Positions 25,164 through 34,100 of a DNA stretch of 34,696 nt are shown in pieces. A program made the translations under genes and the position numbers. Source of the stretch: a virus; the IMG/VR virus record IMGVR_UViG_3300022227_001926, positions 1-34,696 of that record. One strand, written 5' to 3'. The notes beneath the pieces are model-generated. The model made no database searches, was not told where the DNA came from, and saw only the letters and a list, made by a program, of their open reading frames with translations. The first letter of the stretch is position 1. Every line of letters begins with the position of its first letter.

Positions 25164-25931
25164 CTAAATAATTTGTAAGATATCGCAAGGAGCAGTATGG
25201 ATATTATTATAGTTTTGTGTTGAAAATTTAGTGTAAAATGCGGTTTTAACTAATTCAGGCGTATTAGTTCTTTCACTTAAATGCCCAAAAATAATCCACT
25301 GTGTTTTATCAAAATTTTCCTTAACAACATCATCAATAAATTGCATTGTTTGCTCATTAGATAAATGTCCAAAAGGGCTTGTAATCCTATCTTTTAAAAT
25401 GTCATCATATGTATCATTGTTCTTTAACATTTCAATATCATGCGCCGCCTCAATAAAATAAGCATCACAGCCTTGTAAGGTTTCTTTCATAAGTTTAGTA
25501 AAGCTACCTGTGTCAGTTAGGTAGCCAAAGTATTTTCCTGTAGAAAGCTCCTTAACAATGTATCCCATACCACCATTTTTAGAGTCATGACGAGTAGAGA
25601 ATGCTGAAATTCTAAAGTCCTTTATTGTTATAGCCTGTCCGCCTTCGAATTCATTTATATAATCTTCACATTTTTTGAAGATCTTTTCCGTTAATGGTTC
25701 ATAAGATTTCTTATGTATGTAAATTGGCACTTTTAATTTTCGGCATAAAACACCAGCTCCAGCAACATGATCACTATGTTCATGACTACAAAAAATAGCA
25801 TCAATCGGAAAGTCACCATTGGTAAAAATCCGTTTCATACTTACACCACAGTCCAGTAATATACTTGTTGTGTCATTATACACACGTGTACAGTTTCCAG
25901 AACTACTGCTATAGAGAGAATGTATATACAT
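25164..25931 (-). CDS. MBL-fold metal hydrolase (YycJ/WalJ-like)
   Basis: A 255-residue protein. The YSSSSGN start and the HEHSDH metal motif (His50, His52, Asp54, His55) match metallo-beta-lactamase-fold hydrolases of the YycJ/WalJ group, proposed to be 5'-3' exonucleases. Later ligands include an EAAHD (His/Asp) region and GHLSNEQT near residues 180-190. It likely processes DNA ends within the recombination module. It ends in TAG, and its ATG follows TAAGGATTAACTA and overlaps the stop of the upstream gene. Confidence 0.82.
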   Translation of the reverse strand: MYIHSLYSSSSGNCTRVYNDTTSILLDCGVSMKRIFTNGDFPIDAIFCSHEHSDHVAGAGVLCRKLKVPIYIHKKSYEPLTEKIFKKCEDYINEFEGGQAITIKDFRISAFSTRHDSKNGGMGYIVKELSTGKYFGYLTDTGSFTKLMKETLQGCDAYFIEAAHDIEMLKNNDTYDDILKDRITSPFGHLSNEQTMQFIDDVVKENFDKTQWIIFGHLSERTNTPELVKTAFYTKFSTQNYNNIHTAPCDILQII

Positions 25932-26302
25932 TAGTTAATCCTTATTTCTTCCCATTCTACATTCTTTTGTTGCACAATAGCTTTTATCCGTTTTTGTTTT
26001 TTGGTAAGCCGAGCTTTTCCCGTTTTTACTTCAATAAAAGTTATTTGATCTTGCCCAAAAATTATATAGTCAATTGGGTTACCACAAAAGAGTGCATCTT
26101 TGGGGTTATGTTTAAAATGGTTGAGAAAGGGCACTAGTTTTTCAGCTATTTGCCCTGTCGTTATTTCACTACTTTTCTTTTGTGATAGTAGCGTTGAGTA
26201 TTGTTTAGAGAGGGAAGTATATTGTTGTTGTATACGTCGATACCTTTTAAGGTACACTACAATAATAACAACAAAGATACTTATTATAAGTATTTCATTC
26301 AT
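25931..26302 (-). CDS. Holliday-junction-resolvase-like endonuclease (Endonuc_Holl family)
   Basis: A 123-residue protein with an N-terminal membrane segment (about residues 3-17), a coiled-coil linker and a C-terminal nuclease-like domain. AEKLVPFLNHFKHNPKDALF, DYIIFGQDQITFIEVKTGKA and WEEIRI match predicted Holliday junction resolvase-related proteins; the Glu-x-Lys of FIEVKTGK is the PD-(D/E)xK signature. The membrane anchor is normal for this family. It is a second resolvase-like gene beside RecU. Stop and start overlap its neighbours by one base. Confidence 0.8.
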   Translation of the reverse strand: MNEILIISIFVVIIVVYLKRYRRIQQQYTSLSKQYSTLLSQKKSSEITTGQIAEKLVPFLNHFKHNPKDALFCGNPIDYIIFGQDQITFIEVKTGKARLTKKQKRIKAIVQQKNVEWEEIRIN

Positions 26303-27783
26303 TATGAGTTTGTCTTATGTTTAAGTTTGTCACAAATAAAGTTACAGTACACTCCACATCTTAGTTTACCATCTTCAAAAATCTCCGGATCAGCTTTACC
26401 AATTTTAGTCCACATTTTAAATAAATGAGCTTTATCTAGAGGACATTTAATTTTATTAATTTCCCGTATAGCTCTTTTTAAATTAGTGGTTTTATTAGCA
26501 AGGCGCCCATATAGTACTTTATTTTCTAAGTACTGTTGAATGGGCTCAATAGCATCAGATGCGCTATCCGTAGAATACCTAATATAGTTGTGTATGTCCG
26601 TTTCTGACAGAACCAGTTTAAATTGGGTTGGTGAAATTTTGGCCAGCTCTTTGTTTATACGAGCACGAAATGCATGGACTTTTTTCATTGAAATATCTTT
26701 ACGACCAGTCCCATGACGATCGGCTATTCGCAAATCAATTAAATCATGTATATTTTCTGGACCTACGCGTGCAATTAATCTTTTAAGGGATTTAATTGGT
26801 ACCTTCGCATATGCATCAAATAAATGATTACGAACTAACAAAGAAACTTTTTTACTTAGGGGTTTAGAAAAACCCCAACGAAATAGAATCCGTTCCGCTA
26901 ACATTGCACCAACAATTTCATGGCTATAAAAATGCATACCTGTTTCTGTTTCAATTTGTGTATGTGGTTTTGCAATATCGTGCAGCAGGGCTGCAACTCG
27001 TATTACCACGCTATTAGTTTGGTTAAGTTTTACACTATCCAAAGCATACATAATATGCTGATACAAATCTAAATTAGCACGTTTATTGGATTGTGGAATA
27101 CCAATACAGAGTACAAGTTCGGGAAATATAACATCTAGTAACTTAGTAGATCGTAGAATATTAAATACCTTACTTGGAACACGGCATTCTCCAAAAACTT
27201 TAGTAAGTTCAATACGAATTTGACTTGTATGCGCCATAATAACTTTTAAATGACAGGCTTTAATCGCGTCATGTGTCTTACTAGCAAGTTTCCACCCATC
27301 ACCTAGAGTACCCGCTAAAGTTGGCCCACTTAACAATCGTATTTTGGATTCAAGTAAACTTGTTTGACCATTGATTAAACGGATAATTTTATTATCAATA
27401 TCCGCTTTAGCCCCATAAAAGTTAAGCCAAGTTTTTTTAATTGGATTATAGTATAGGGCTTGAATGGTATACCCACGATATTTTGCATCAACTTCAAATG
27501 AAGTGGTATGTTTATAGCTACAATACATATGATCCAGTTTAATCTGTTGTAGGGGCCTCACAATAAATAAGTCATTCCTGTAACGGAATTTAAGTGTGGT
27601 GGTATAGGAGTCACTATTTACAATAAATTCCTTGAATTGTTGCTGTAATTCCGTGAATTGCGCAGCAACAGCCACATGATGCCTTTTCGGTGTTTTACCT
27701 AAATAAATATCACGTGCGGTTTCATCGCTGATATAGGCTTGATAACCCCTCGATTCCAGTAATTTTATAATACCTATATACAT
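26302..27783 (-). CDS. CCA-adding-enzyme-like HD protein with degenerate nucleotidyltransferase site
   Basis: A 493-residue protein collinear with bacterial tRNA nucleotidyltransferases. A segment TARDIYLGKTPKRHHVAVA (residues 22-40) stands where the G-G-x-x-R-D-x-x-L-G-x4-D-x-D motif should be, but both Gly and both catalytic Asp are gone. The 'RRDFTINAL' motif is YRGYTIQAL (103-111). By contrast the HD domain is intact: His268-Asp269 in LLHDIAKP, with His284 and His288. It may bind tRNA ends and act as a phosphohydrolase rather than add CCA. GGAGGACGGATAACT precedes the ATG. Confidence 0.78.
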   Translation of the reverse strand: MYIGIIKLLESRGYQAYISDETARDIYLGKTPKRHHVAVAAQFTELQQQFKEFIVNSDSYTTTLKFRYRNDLFIVRPLQQIKLDHMYCSYKHTTSFEVDAKYRGYTIQALYYNPIKKTWLNFYGAKADIDNKIIRLINGQTSLLESKIRLLSGPTLAGTLGDGWKLASKTHDAIKACHLKVIMAHTSQIRIELTKVFGECRVPSKVFNILRSTKLLDVIFPELVLCIGIPQSNKRANLDLYQHIMYALDSVKLNQTNSVVIRVAALLHDIAKPHTQIETETGMHFYSHEIVGAMLAERILFRWGFSKPLSKKVSLLVRNHLFDAYAKVPIKSLKRLIARVGPENIHDLIDLRIADRHGTGRKDISMKKVHAFRARINKELAKISPTQFKLVLSETDIHNYIRYSTDSASDAIEPIQQYLENKVLYGRLANKTTNLKRAIREINKIKCPLDKAHLFKMWTKIGKADPEIFEDGKLRCGVYCNFICDKLKHKTNS

Positions 27784-27785
27784 AG

Positions 27786-28085
27786 TTATCCGTCCTCCAA
27801 TTTAGCACCACAATAATCGGTGACTTTGGATAGACTCCACACTCTACTTTTAATAATATGGAAATCACACACACAAGTACTGTATGTAGTTGGCCATCGC
27901 TTTTTATTATCGTGATCTGTACGTGCCTGTCCTGTAGCTTTAGTGCGAGCGTACGCACTTCCTAAACGACAGTTTCCACGCCGCTGATTACCTTTATAAT
28001 ACCAATAGAATTTACAATTTCCACAACAGCGAGTAATACGATAACCAGAACGCTCTATATCTGTTTTTACGTTATCTGCATCCAT
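27786..28085 (-). CDS. Small cysteine-rich, probable zinc-binding protein
   Basis: A 99-residue basic protein with CCGNC (about residues 20-24), a further Cys at about 39 in RGNCRLG, then CVCDF at about 71-75 and Cys92. This spacing suggests one or two zinc-ribbon-like sites. No enzyme motif is present. It lies between the deformylase and the HD protein with two-base gaps, so it is cotranscribed with them. It could bind nucleic acid. Confidence 0.6.
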   Translation of the reverse strand: MDADNVKTDIERSGYRITRCCGNCKFYWYYKGNQRRGNCRLGSAYARTKATGQARTDHDNKKRWPTTYSTCVCDFHIIKSRVWSLSKVTDYCGAKLEDG

Positions 28086-28087
28086 AA

Positions 28088-28645
28088 TTATTTACCGCAG
28101 AGTTTGCCCTGAAGATGGTCGTATTCATGTTGAACTATTTGCGCATATGGACCAAGGTGGCCATAAAACTTTATAGTTTGTGGAATAGTACTATCTAGGG
28201 TTTGGTAAGTTAAAGTTACATTTGCACGACGCTGTGTCTTTTTTTCTAGCTTATGTCCTAGAAGACTTAAACAGCCTTCATCATGCTTGGTTTTTTTCCC
28301 ACTAGTTACAATTTCTGGATTAATTATTTCTTGCCATTTCCAACTTGTAAAATTGTCAATAGGCCATCGCATAACAAAAATTGCTGGACAAGCTTCCTCA
28401 CTTTTCCATATTTGATTAGCCGCTAATCCTAGGCAATTAAACTGTAACATTGTAGCAGCTTGTGTTAAATCAGTACAGAAGTCTTTGATACTTGAGTCCC
28501 ATAGCTGATCAGATTGTTCTGTAGGAGTTGTAAGTGTTGTTGTACCGGTAAGTGGCTGCACGGGATGGGCACATACATGCAGGATAGGGGCTGGATACTG
28601 ATTTACAATATCCGCAAGGTTTATTTTAGTAGGTTTATCCTTCAT
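28088..28645 (-). CDS. def: Peptide deformylase
   Basis: A 185-residue enzyme. Its three signature motifs are GLAANQI (residues 73-79), EGCLS (123-127) and HEYDH (173-177), which bind the catalytic metal through Cys125, His173 and His177 and provide the general acid/base Glu174. It removes formyl groups from new proteins. ATG 28645 with GGAGG eleven bases upstream is preferred over the ATG at 28678. The deformylase start lies inside the end of the 78-residue gene. Phage deformylases are known, mainly from marine phages. Confidence 0.93.
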   Translation of the reverse strand: MKDKPTKINLADIVNQYPAPILHVCAHPVQPLTGTTTLTTPTEQSDQLWDSSIKDFCTDLTQAATMLQFNCLGLAANQIWKSEEACPAIFVMRWPIDNFTSWKWQEIINPEIVTSGKKTKHDEGCLSLLGHKLEKKTQRRANVTLTYQTLDSTIPQTIKFYGHLGPYAQIVQHEYDHLQGKLCGK

Positions 28646-28871
28646 TAACTGCCTCCATAAATACTTGATATGCGTCATCTGCCCCGTCTACTTTTAAGTC
28701 ATTCTCAATAAATGTTTTTCTGCGATCGGGGTCGGTAGGTAAGGTGGTTATTAAACCAGATACAGTTACGACATATTGTGTCCCAGGCGGATTGTACCAT
28801 GTTTTTAATGTTTCTTTACGTTCTTTACGTTGTTGTGGTGTTAAGCGTTTCCAATTAAAACGTTTTGCCAT
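28635..28871 (-). CDS. Small protein of unknown function (78 aa)
   Basis: A 78-residue protein with a very basic N-terminal helix (KRLTPQQRKERKETLK) and an acidic C-terminus. No motif is recognised. AAGGAG lies at a good distance before the ATG. It sits between the helicase and the deformylase and overlaps the latter, so its translation is probably coupled to it. Confidence 0.65.
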   Translation of the reverse strand: MAKRFNWKRLTPQQRKERKETLKTWYNPPGTQYVVTVSGLITTLPTDPDRRKTFIENDLKVDGADDAYQVFMEAVNEG

Positions 28872-28884
28872 TTGATTCTTCTCC

Positions 28885-30264
28885 TTATAGTTTTTTTAAT
28901 ACGTTAGCACGCTTACGTGCCTGTGCAGCTAATAAGCCAACCTGACGATCTACAAAATCAATAATGCTTGCAGAAGTTTTACCTTCAGCTTTTCGCATTA
29001 ATCTTCCTGCACTTTGTCTAAGCTTCACTTCTGAGCGCATAGGTGCACACATAAATAACACTTCTAGTTTTGGAATATCTATACCTGTACTGAATAAACC
29101 ATAGGTAGATACGACAATGCGTTTTTTTCCAGAAACTAGTTGAGCCATTCGTGCTTTACGTTCTTTTTTTGACATTTTAGAGGTGAGCATTACGGCGTCA
29201 TCCCCTAACTCTTTGGTTAAATGTTCCACTTGAGAAATACGTAAACATAAAAATACTAACATTTTATCTGTATATTTTTTTGCCGTATCACAAATTAATT
29301 CATTTCTTATTTTATCTATGGATAAGTCGGCTATCATTTCTTGATAGTCCTGTGACTGTATTAATGGAAATGTATAAGTTGTTTCTATCGGTTTATACTC
29401 AGGTGTAATTAAAATGTTCTTAAATTTCTCTTTTGGAACAGTGTGGATTTTTGGTCCTGTAGCTAAAAATATAACTTTTGTAAGGCCATCATCCCTTTTT
29501 GGTGTTGCTGATATACCCCATTTATACTTTGCTTTTAATGAAGTCATAGTATGGTAGTATGTACTTGCTGCTACGATGTGAACTTCATCAGCAATTACCA
29601 TGCCCACATTTTTATTTAGCAAGCCAAATTGTTTCTCAGATAATCGTGCCATGGTTTGATGAAGGGCGACAGTGATAGGTTTTACACTAAACTGTCCATC
29701 GCCAATAAAACCAATATCATCTACAGTTAAATTTGTAAATTTTATAAATGCATTAATCGTTTGCTGTGCAAGTTCTAACGTATTAACTAAAAAAATAGTT
29801 GATTGTTTCATTTTAAGAATAAGAGCTAACGCAAAAATAGTTTTGCCAGCTCCAGTCATTGCTTCTAAAACGCCTACGGTTTTATTTGCACAGGCATCTA
29901 CCATATCTTGTTGGTAATCCCGTAGGGTCGGGGTAAATTGCACTTTATCAAAGTAATCTGATAAATCCCTTGTGTAGCGATTATCAGTAATGTCTGATAG
30001 AGAAACTTCCCCATCCTCTTGTATTATAAGTAATATTTCATTTAGTGCTCCGATGGGAGCTGTAAGTGAGCCAGCATCATTATCATCAGGCTCTTTGTAG
30101 TATGTAATATCCCGTGGAACACCCCAATTAGCAAGCCCTAAATTTAAGCCTTGTCGAAATAATGGATTTTCAATAGTTAGGAATTTACGTATTTTTTTAA
30201 GACTAATAGGTGCGAGACCAGTGAGGTACGCCATATTAGATAGAATTATTGTTGGATTTGCCAT
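28885..30264 (-). CDS. SF2 DNA helicase/ATPase (UvsW-like)
   Basis: A 459-residue helicase. LRDYQQDMV precedes Walker A TGAGKT (residues 137-142), DEVH is motif II (226-229), SATPKRDDG motif III at about 255, and QSAGRLMRK motif VI near 430. This arrangement matches UvsW/SSL2-type superfamily 2 enzymes that unwind branched DNA or help origin melting and recombination. ATG 30264 (MANPTII) is preferred over an upstream TTG-like start that overlaps the divergent promoter region. It is the first gene of the minus-strand block. Confidence 0.9.
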   Translation of the reverse strand: MANPTIILSNMAYLTGLAPISLKKIRKFLTIENPLFRQGLNLGLANWGVPRDITYYKEPDDNDAGSLTAPIGALNEILLIIQEDGEVSLSDITDNRYTRDLSDYFDKVQFTPTLRDYQQDMVDACANKTVGVLEAMTGAGKTIFALALILKMKQSTIFLVNTLELAQQTINAFIKFTNLTVDDIGFIGDGQFSVKPITVALHQTMARLSEKQFGLLNKNVGMVIADEVHIVAASTYYHTMTSLKAKYKWGISATPKRDDGLTKVIFLATGPKIHTVPKEKFKNILITPEYKPIETTYTFPLIQSQDYQEMIADLSIDKIRNELICDTAKKYTDKMLVFLCLRISQVEHLTKELGDDAVMLTSKMSKKERKARMAQLVSGKKRIVVSTYGLFSTGIDIPKLEVLFMCAPMRSEVKLRQSAGRLMRKAEGKTSASIIDFVDRQVGLLAAQARKRANVLKKL

Positions 30265-30272
30265 ATAAACCT

Positions 30273-30301
30273 TATATAAATATTCATGGTTCTTATACCA
30301 A
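30273..30301 (-). promoter_or_regulatory. Possible minus-strand promoter of the early block
   Basis: TTGGTA (30296-30301) and TATATA (30273-30278) are 17 bases apart on the minus strand, nine bases before the helicase start. It forms half of a divergent promoter pair. The leader would be very short. Confidence 0.45.
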
Positions 30302-30320
30302 TTTCTACAGATAATTACTA

Positions 30321-30349
30321 TTGACCTGACCATAAATTTTTGATATATT
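30321..30349 (+). promoter_or_regulatory. Plus-strand promoter of the tail chaperone and tape measure genes
   Basis: TTGACC (30321-30326) and TATATT (30344-30349) are separated by 17 bases, about 60 bases before the chaperone ATG. The same -10 sequence and spacing occur at the 3798 promoter. Confidence 0.75.
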
Positions 30350-30410
30350 AAAAGAACGAGATAGTTATTTCAATATAACCATAAAATTAACCAAAAGAAA
30401 ATATTATATT

Positions 30411-30869
30411 ATGGCAGACAATAAAACTAACCCACTACTTGAAGATTTATTTTTTCAAGGGTATGCAACAAAAGAGGTAAGTCTTTTAGATGGTAAAATT
30501 ACAGCTGTGATACGAAGTTTATCAGCGAAGGACCAACTTCTTATTGAAAAAAGCCTGGCTACATTAAAAGGGTCTACTGCGTATGTACTACATACATATA
30601 GTTTAAAGTTACTATCACATACAATAATACAGTACGGGAAAGAGGAGTTTAAAGATTCGGTTGAGGCAAAAAAATGTTTAGAAAAACTTCCCGGCGCTGT
30701 TATTGATTATTTAGTGAAGCAACAAACTCAGTTTGAACGTGAAATTGCTGAACTTTATACTGGCCAAGAGATAGATGAAGTTTTTTTCGAAACCGCCTCA
30801 ACCGAGCACGAATCGAAGCAATCGTCAAAGGAATCAATCTCGGAAGCCAAGGTGGAGTCAGAGAGCTAG
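30411..30869 (+). CDS. Tail assembly chaperone (G-like)
   Basis: A 152-residue, mostly helical, acidic-tailed protein ending in TAG. Immediately upstream of the tape measure gene lies the classic position of the lambda gpG-type tail chaperone. The -1 frame opened at the slippery TTTTTTC near codon 126 continues as another protein, as expected for G and GT. No ATG-only alternative start precedes it and no strong Shine-Dalgarno is present; AACCAAAAG lies 13-21 bases upstream. The chaperone is needed to fold the tape measure protein and recruit tube subunits. Confidence 0.78.
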   Translation: MADNKTNPLLEDLFFQGYATKEVSLLDGKITAVIRSLSAKDQLLIEKSLATLKGSTAYVLHTYSLKLLSHTIIQYGKEEFKDSVEAKKCLEKLPGAVIDYLVKQQTQFEREIAELYTGQEIDEVFFETASTEHESKQSSKESISEAKVESES

Positions 30870-31120
30870 TTTTACTTAAAGCTTTAGCTAGGAAAGATCA
30901 AATAGAGCATTTACGTTTTTTGATTCAATATAAAGCAACAACTTTAGATCGAAGCAGTCAAACTGAAATACAGGCTTTTAATAATTTACTTAGTACATAT
31001 CAAGGACTGATTGATCCAGAAGTAGAAACAAAACGAGATACGTTAAAAGATAAATTTAATGATATGAAAGACCTATTTACACAAACAGTAAAAGTTACTA
31101 CAGCACCAGAACCTAAATAA
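30411..31120 (+). CDS. Tail assembly chaperone, frameshifted long form (GT-like)
   Basis: The first ~126 codons are shared with the short form. A -1 slip at TTTTTTC (30782-30788) continues into an open frame to TAA 31118-31120, giving about 236 residues. The region after the slip (EAIVKGINLGSQGG, then RFLIQYKATTLD) has the look of real coding sequence and stays open through the short form's stop. The second frame has no ATG with a ribosome site to start on its own. The tape measure ATG follows 14 bases later. Confidence 0.72.
30782..30788 (+). other. Programmed -1 frameshift site T-TTT-TTC
   Basis: A canonical X-XXY-YYZ slippery heptamer in the zero frame (TTT TTC codons) within GTTTTTTTC. 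A one-base slip places the ribosome in the open second frame. I did not find a convincing downstream pseudoknot by eye. Confidence 0.72.
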
Positions 31121-31134
31121 CTGAAAGTGAATCA

Positions 31135-34100
31135 ATGCCGGCAGAAGATACTTTAACTTATAAAATTGAAATAGATCCATCAGATCTTGGGGCCCAACTT
31201 GATCAAATACGATCTCAAGTTAATATGGCCATGGGAGCTGCCGCTTTTTCTCAAGCGCCGGCTCCTCCTGGTCTTGATATGTCTTTTTCAGCTTTGCCCA
31301 GTTACATGGCGACTACAGCAGGTAGTTTTGCGGAAACAACTCAACAGTTAGCAGGCTCGTCCCACTCTGACCTGTCTTCATATTTAAATCATAATTATGA
31401 TGCATTTAAATTAGGGTACTCTAAATTTACGACTGGGATGGAGCGTATGGGTCTTATGGTACCTCCTGCACCGATAGTACGTTTTCCACAACAGGGCATA
31501 ACTGACTTTACTAGGCAAATGGAAGCAATACAAGCTATTGGCCAGCCTGGAGGAAGACTTTTTACGGCTACTGGTTTAGAAAATGTAGATATGCCCGGTT
31601 TATTTAAAGGGGCATTAGGCTTTGGCTACGACCCTAATGAGATGGCATTCTCTAGATCTGAATTTAATCAGCGCTATGGTGATGCTCTAGGTACCCGTGT
31701 CACAGGTCTTCTTGAACGAAACACTGGAATGCTTACTGGTATGGCAGGTGGTGCAGCTATTGGAGCTGTTGGTGGACCAGTTGGTGCTTTTGCAGGCAGT
31801 ATAATTGGCATGGGCTATGATATGACTATGGGATGGGCCGGACAACAACGGCAACAGGAGGAACAGGTTGGAGGAGCGCTACAGGCAATTAGTAAACGAA
31901 CACTTATGCCGACTGCTCTCAGTGAGAGTGGAGGTACACGTATGGCTGAAAACCTTCTTGGTATTGCGGATTCTTACGAGTCTAGAGTAAATAAGTTGAC
32001 TAGAGATGATATACAGAGTGAGCTATTAGAATTTACTAAGTCTGGAGGCTTTGATGCAACACGGTCTGTTGATGAATTTGAGTCCGTCGCGAAAGGCGTA
32101 ATTGCAAACACGCGTAAAGTTATGCAATCACTTAGAATGACGCAAGAAGAAGCTATAAAAATGATGGCAGATATGCAGCGTGAAGGATTAGTAAGTACAG
32201 GCGATGCATCAATGTTTGCTTTAGATATATCACAGTCGGCTAAAGCGAGTGGTATGGATCCAATGGAGTTAATGAATTTTATGCGACAAGGAGCTGAAAT
32301 GTACCGCGGGTCTGGCGTAGGTATGCAAGGTGGTATGCAGATGTTACAGGAAGCACGATTAACGGTCCAGGATATGGTTCAAGACACTGGTACAGGATTA
32401 ACTATTGCACGGGAGTTAGGTGGAACTTCGAATGCAGCTGCAGCCCTCGCACAAGGCCAAACAAATTTTATGCAAACAGCTATGGGTTTAGTACAGTATA
32501 ACAATATGCAGCATGGCGGTGCAACTACAGATATGATTGGAGCTCTGGGTAATCTGAGTGGAATGAATGCATTTGATGTGTATCGTATGCGTTATAATAT
32601 TGATCAGGATATGGGATCTGGAAAAATGAGTCCACAACAAATGGCCGGCTTTCAAATTGATCCATATTTAGATCGTTATGCAAGTACCTTACGAATAACT
32701 GAAGGACGAGGCATGGAATCACAGGATTACGAAGGATTTATGTATTGAATGGAGCAAAGTACAGGAATGCCATTAGCTGAAGTTCGTCAATTATTTAATG
32801 TTCGTTTTGCAGATCCAACCGAAGGAGCTGATAGAGATATATCGGCTACACAAGGAGCTTTGCAGCAGCTAAGTCGAGAGGGTTATCAAGGCACCAAGTG
32901 GGACCAAGCTGTGGCCAATGCTGGTATGGCATTAGATGAATTAATGGCACCCTTACGGAAATGGGAGCGGGGCGCGCATGAGATGTGAAGTCCTTACTCA
33001 AAAAGCATAAGTCAGTGATGAACAGATACGGAGCAGATGGACTTAGTGACGGACGGTCCATTATCTAACAATACACAACGGATGGCGGCGGCAGCTTATG
33101 CAGCTGGCTCCCTTAATGAAGATCAGCAAGCTATTTTAGACGAAGCGAAAATCGCATGAGATCAAGAAGCACGAAGTGCTGGACCCGGATTTTTTGCTGA
33201 TCGAGATAATTATAAAGAATATAATAGAGAGACTGGTGGAAATCCTTTTGAGAAACGAGCTGCAGTATTTCATAGACTATTAGGCGAGTCCGGAGATAGC
33301 GGAGTTATAGCGGCAAAGGAAGGAGCACGGATCGCAGAAATACCTGAAACAGACCTTAATATACATGGTCTACAACCCGTAGATCCAGCCCTTTATGCCG
33401 AACGTGAAGAAATACTTGAGAGAATAGAAGGTGTTGATCTTGCAGACATATCAGATGCAGATCAGGCAGCCCTTATAGAAAATCAGCTTAAAATTAATAT
33501 AGGAGAAGCTAATCGAGAATTTGCTGTTTCGGGGGCTGGAAGAATGATGGACGCTCCGACTCTTAGCAAAGCATTGCAGAGTGAATTTATACTTAATGCC
33601 GAGGGTCAGTTTCTTCCAGAGTATGCACAAAGTCTAAGCATGGGAAGTTATGGATCGACTGCTATTACAACGGAAGGAGCTGAGGTAGAGAAGTTAGATG
33701 CTGGGTCAGTAGATCCATGAGATACATCGGGGTCAGTATATCGTGATGCAATTACACGGGATTATCTACAAACTACGGCCGCTATATTTACTAGAGAAGA
33801 TCAGGGAGTTGAAAAGTTTAAAGTTCTTACAAACTTTATCCAAGAACTTAGTGGTAAGGCCGATATAGCTACCGGACTTACAACTTTAGGCTTTGCTGCT
33901 ACTACGAATAGTGAAGCCATGGAGCAGAATGGCGGTTTATTTAACGAAGAAAAAGCTATGGATGCCTATAATGCTTTAGTTTTTTCAACTAAAACAACTC
34001 ATGATTTAACTCTAAATAACGCGAAGCAAAAAGCCACAGGCGTTTCATGAAGTAAAGTTCAAACTACTTTACAAGAGAGTTTGAAGACTTTATCCAAAGA

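Noticed and set aside
30920-31120. Independent small gene between chaperone and tape measure
   Set aside because: It starts only at a TTG without ribosome site and is continuous with an upstream frame reached by the -1 slippery site.
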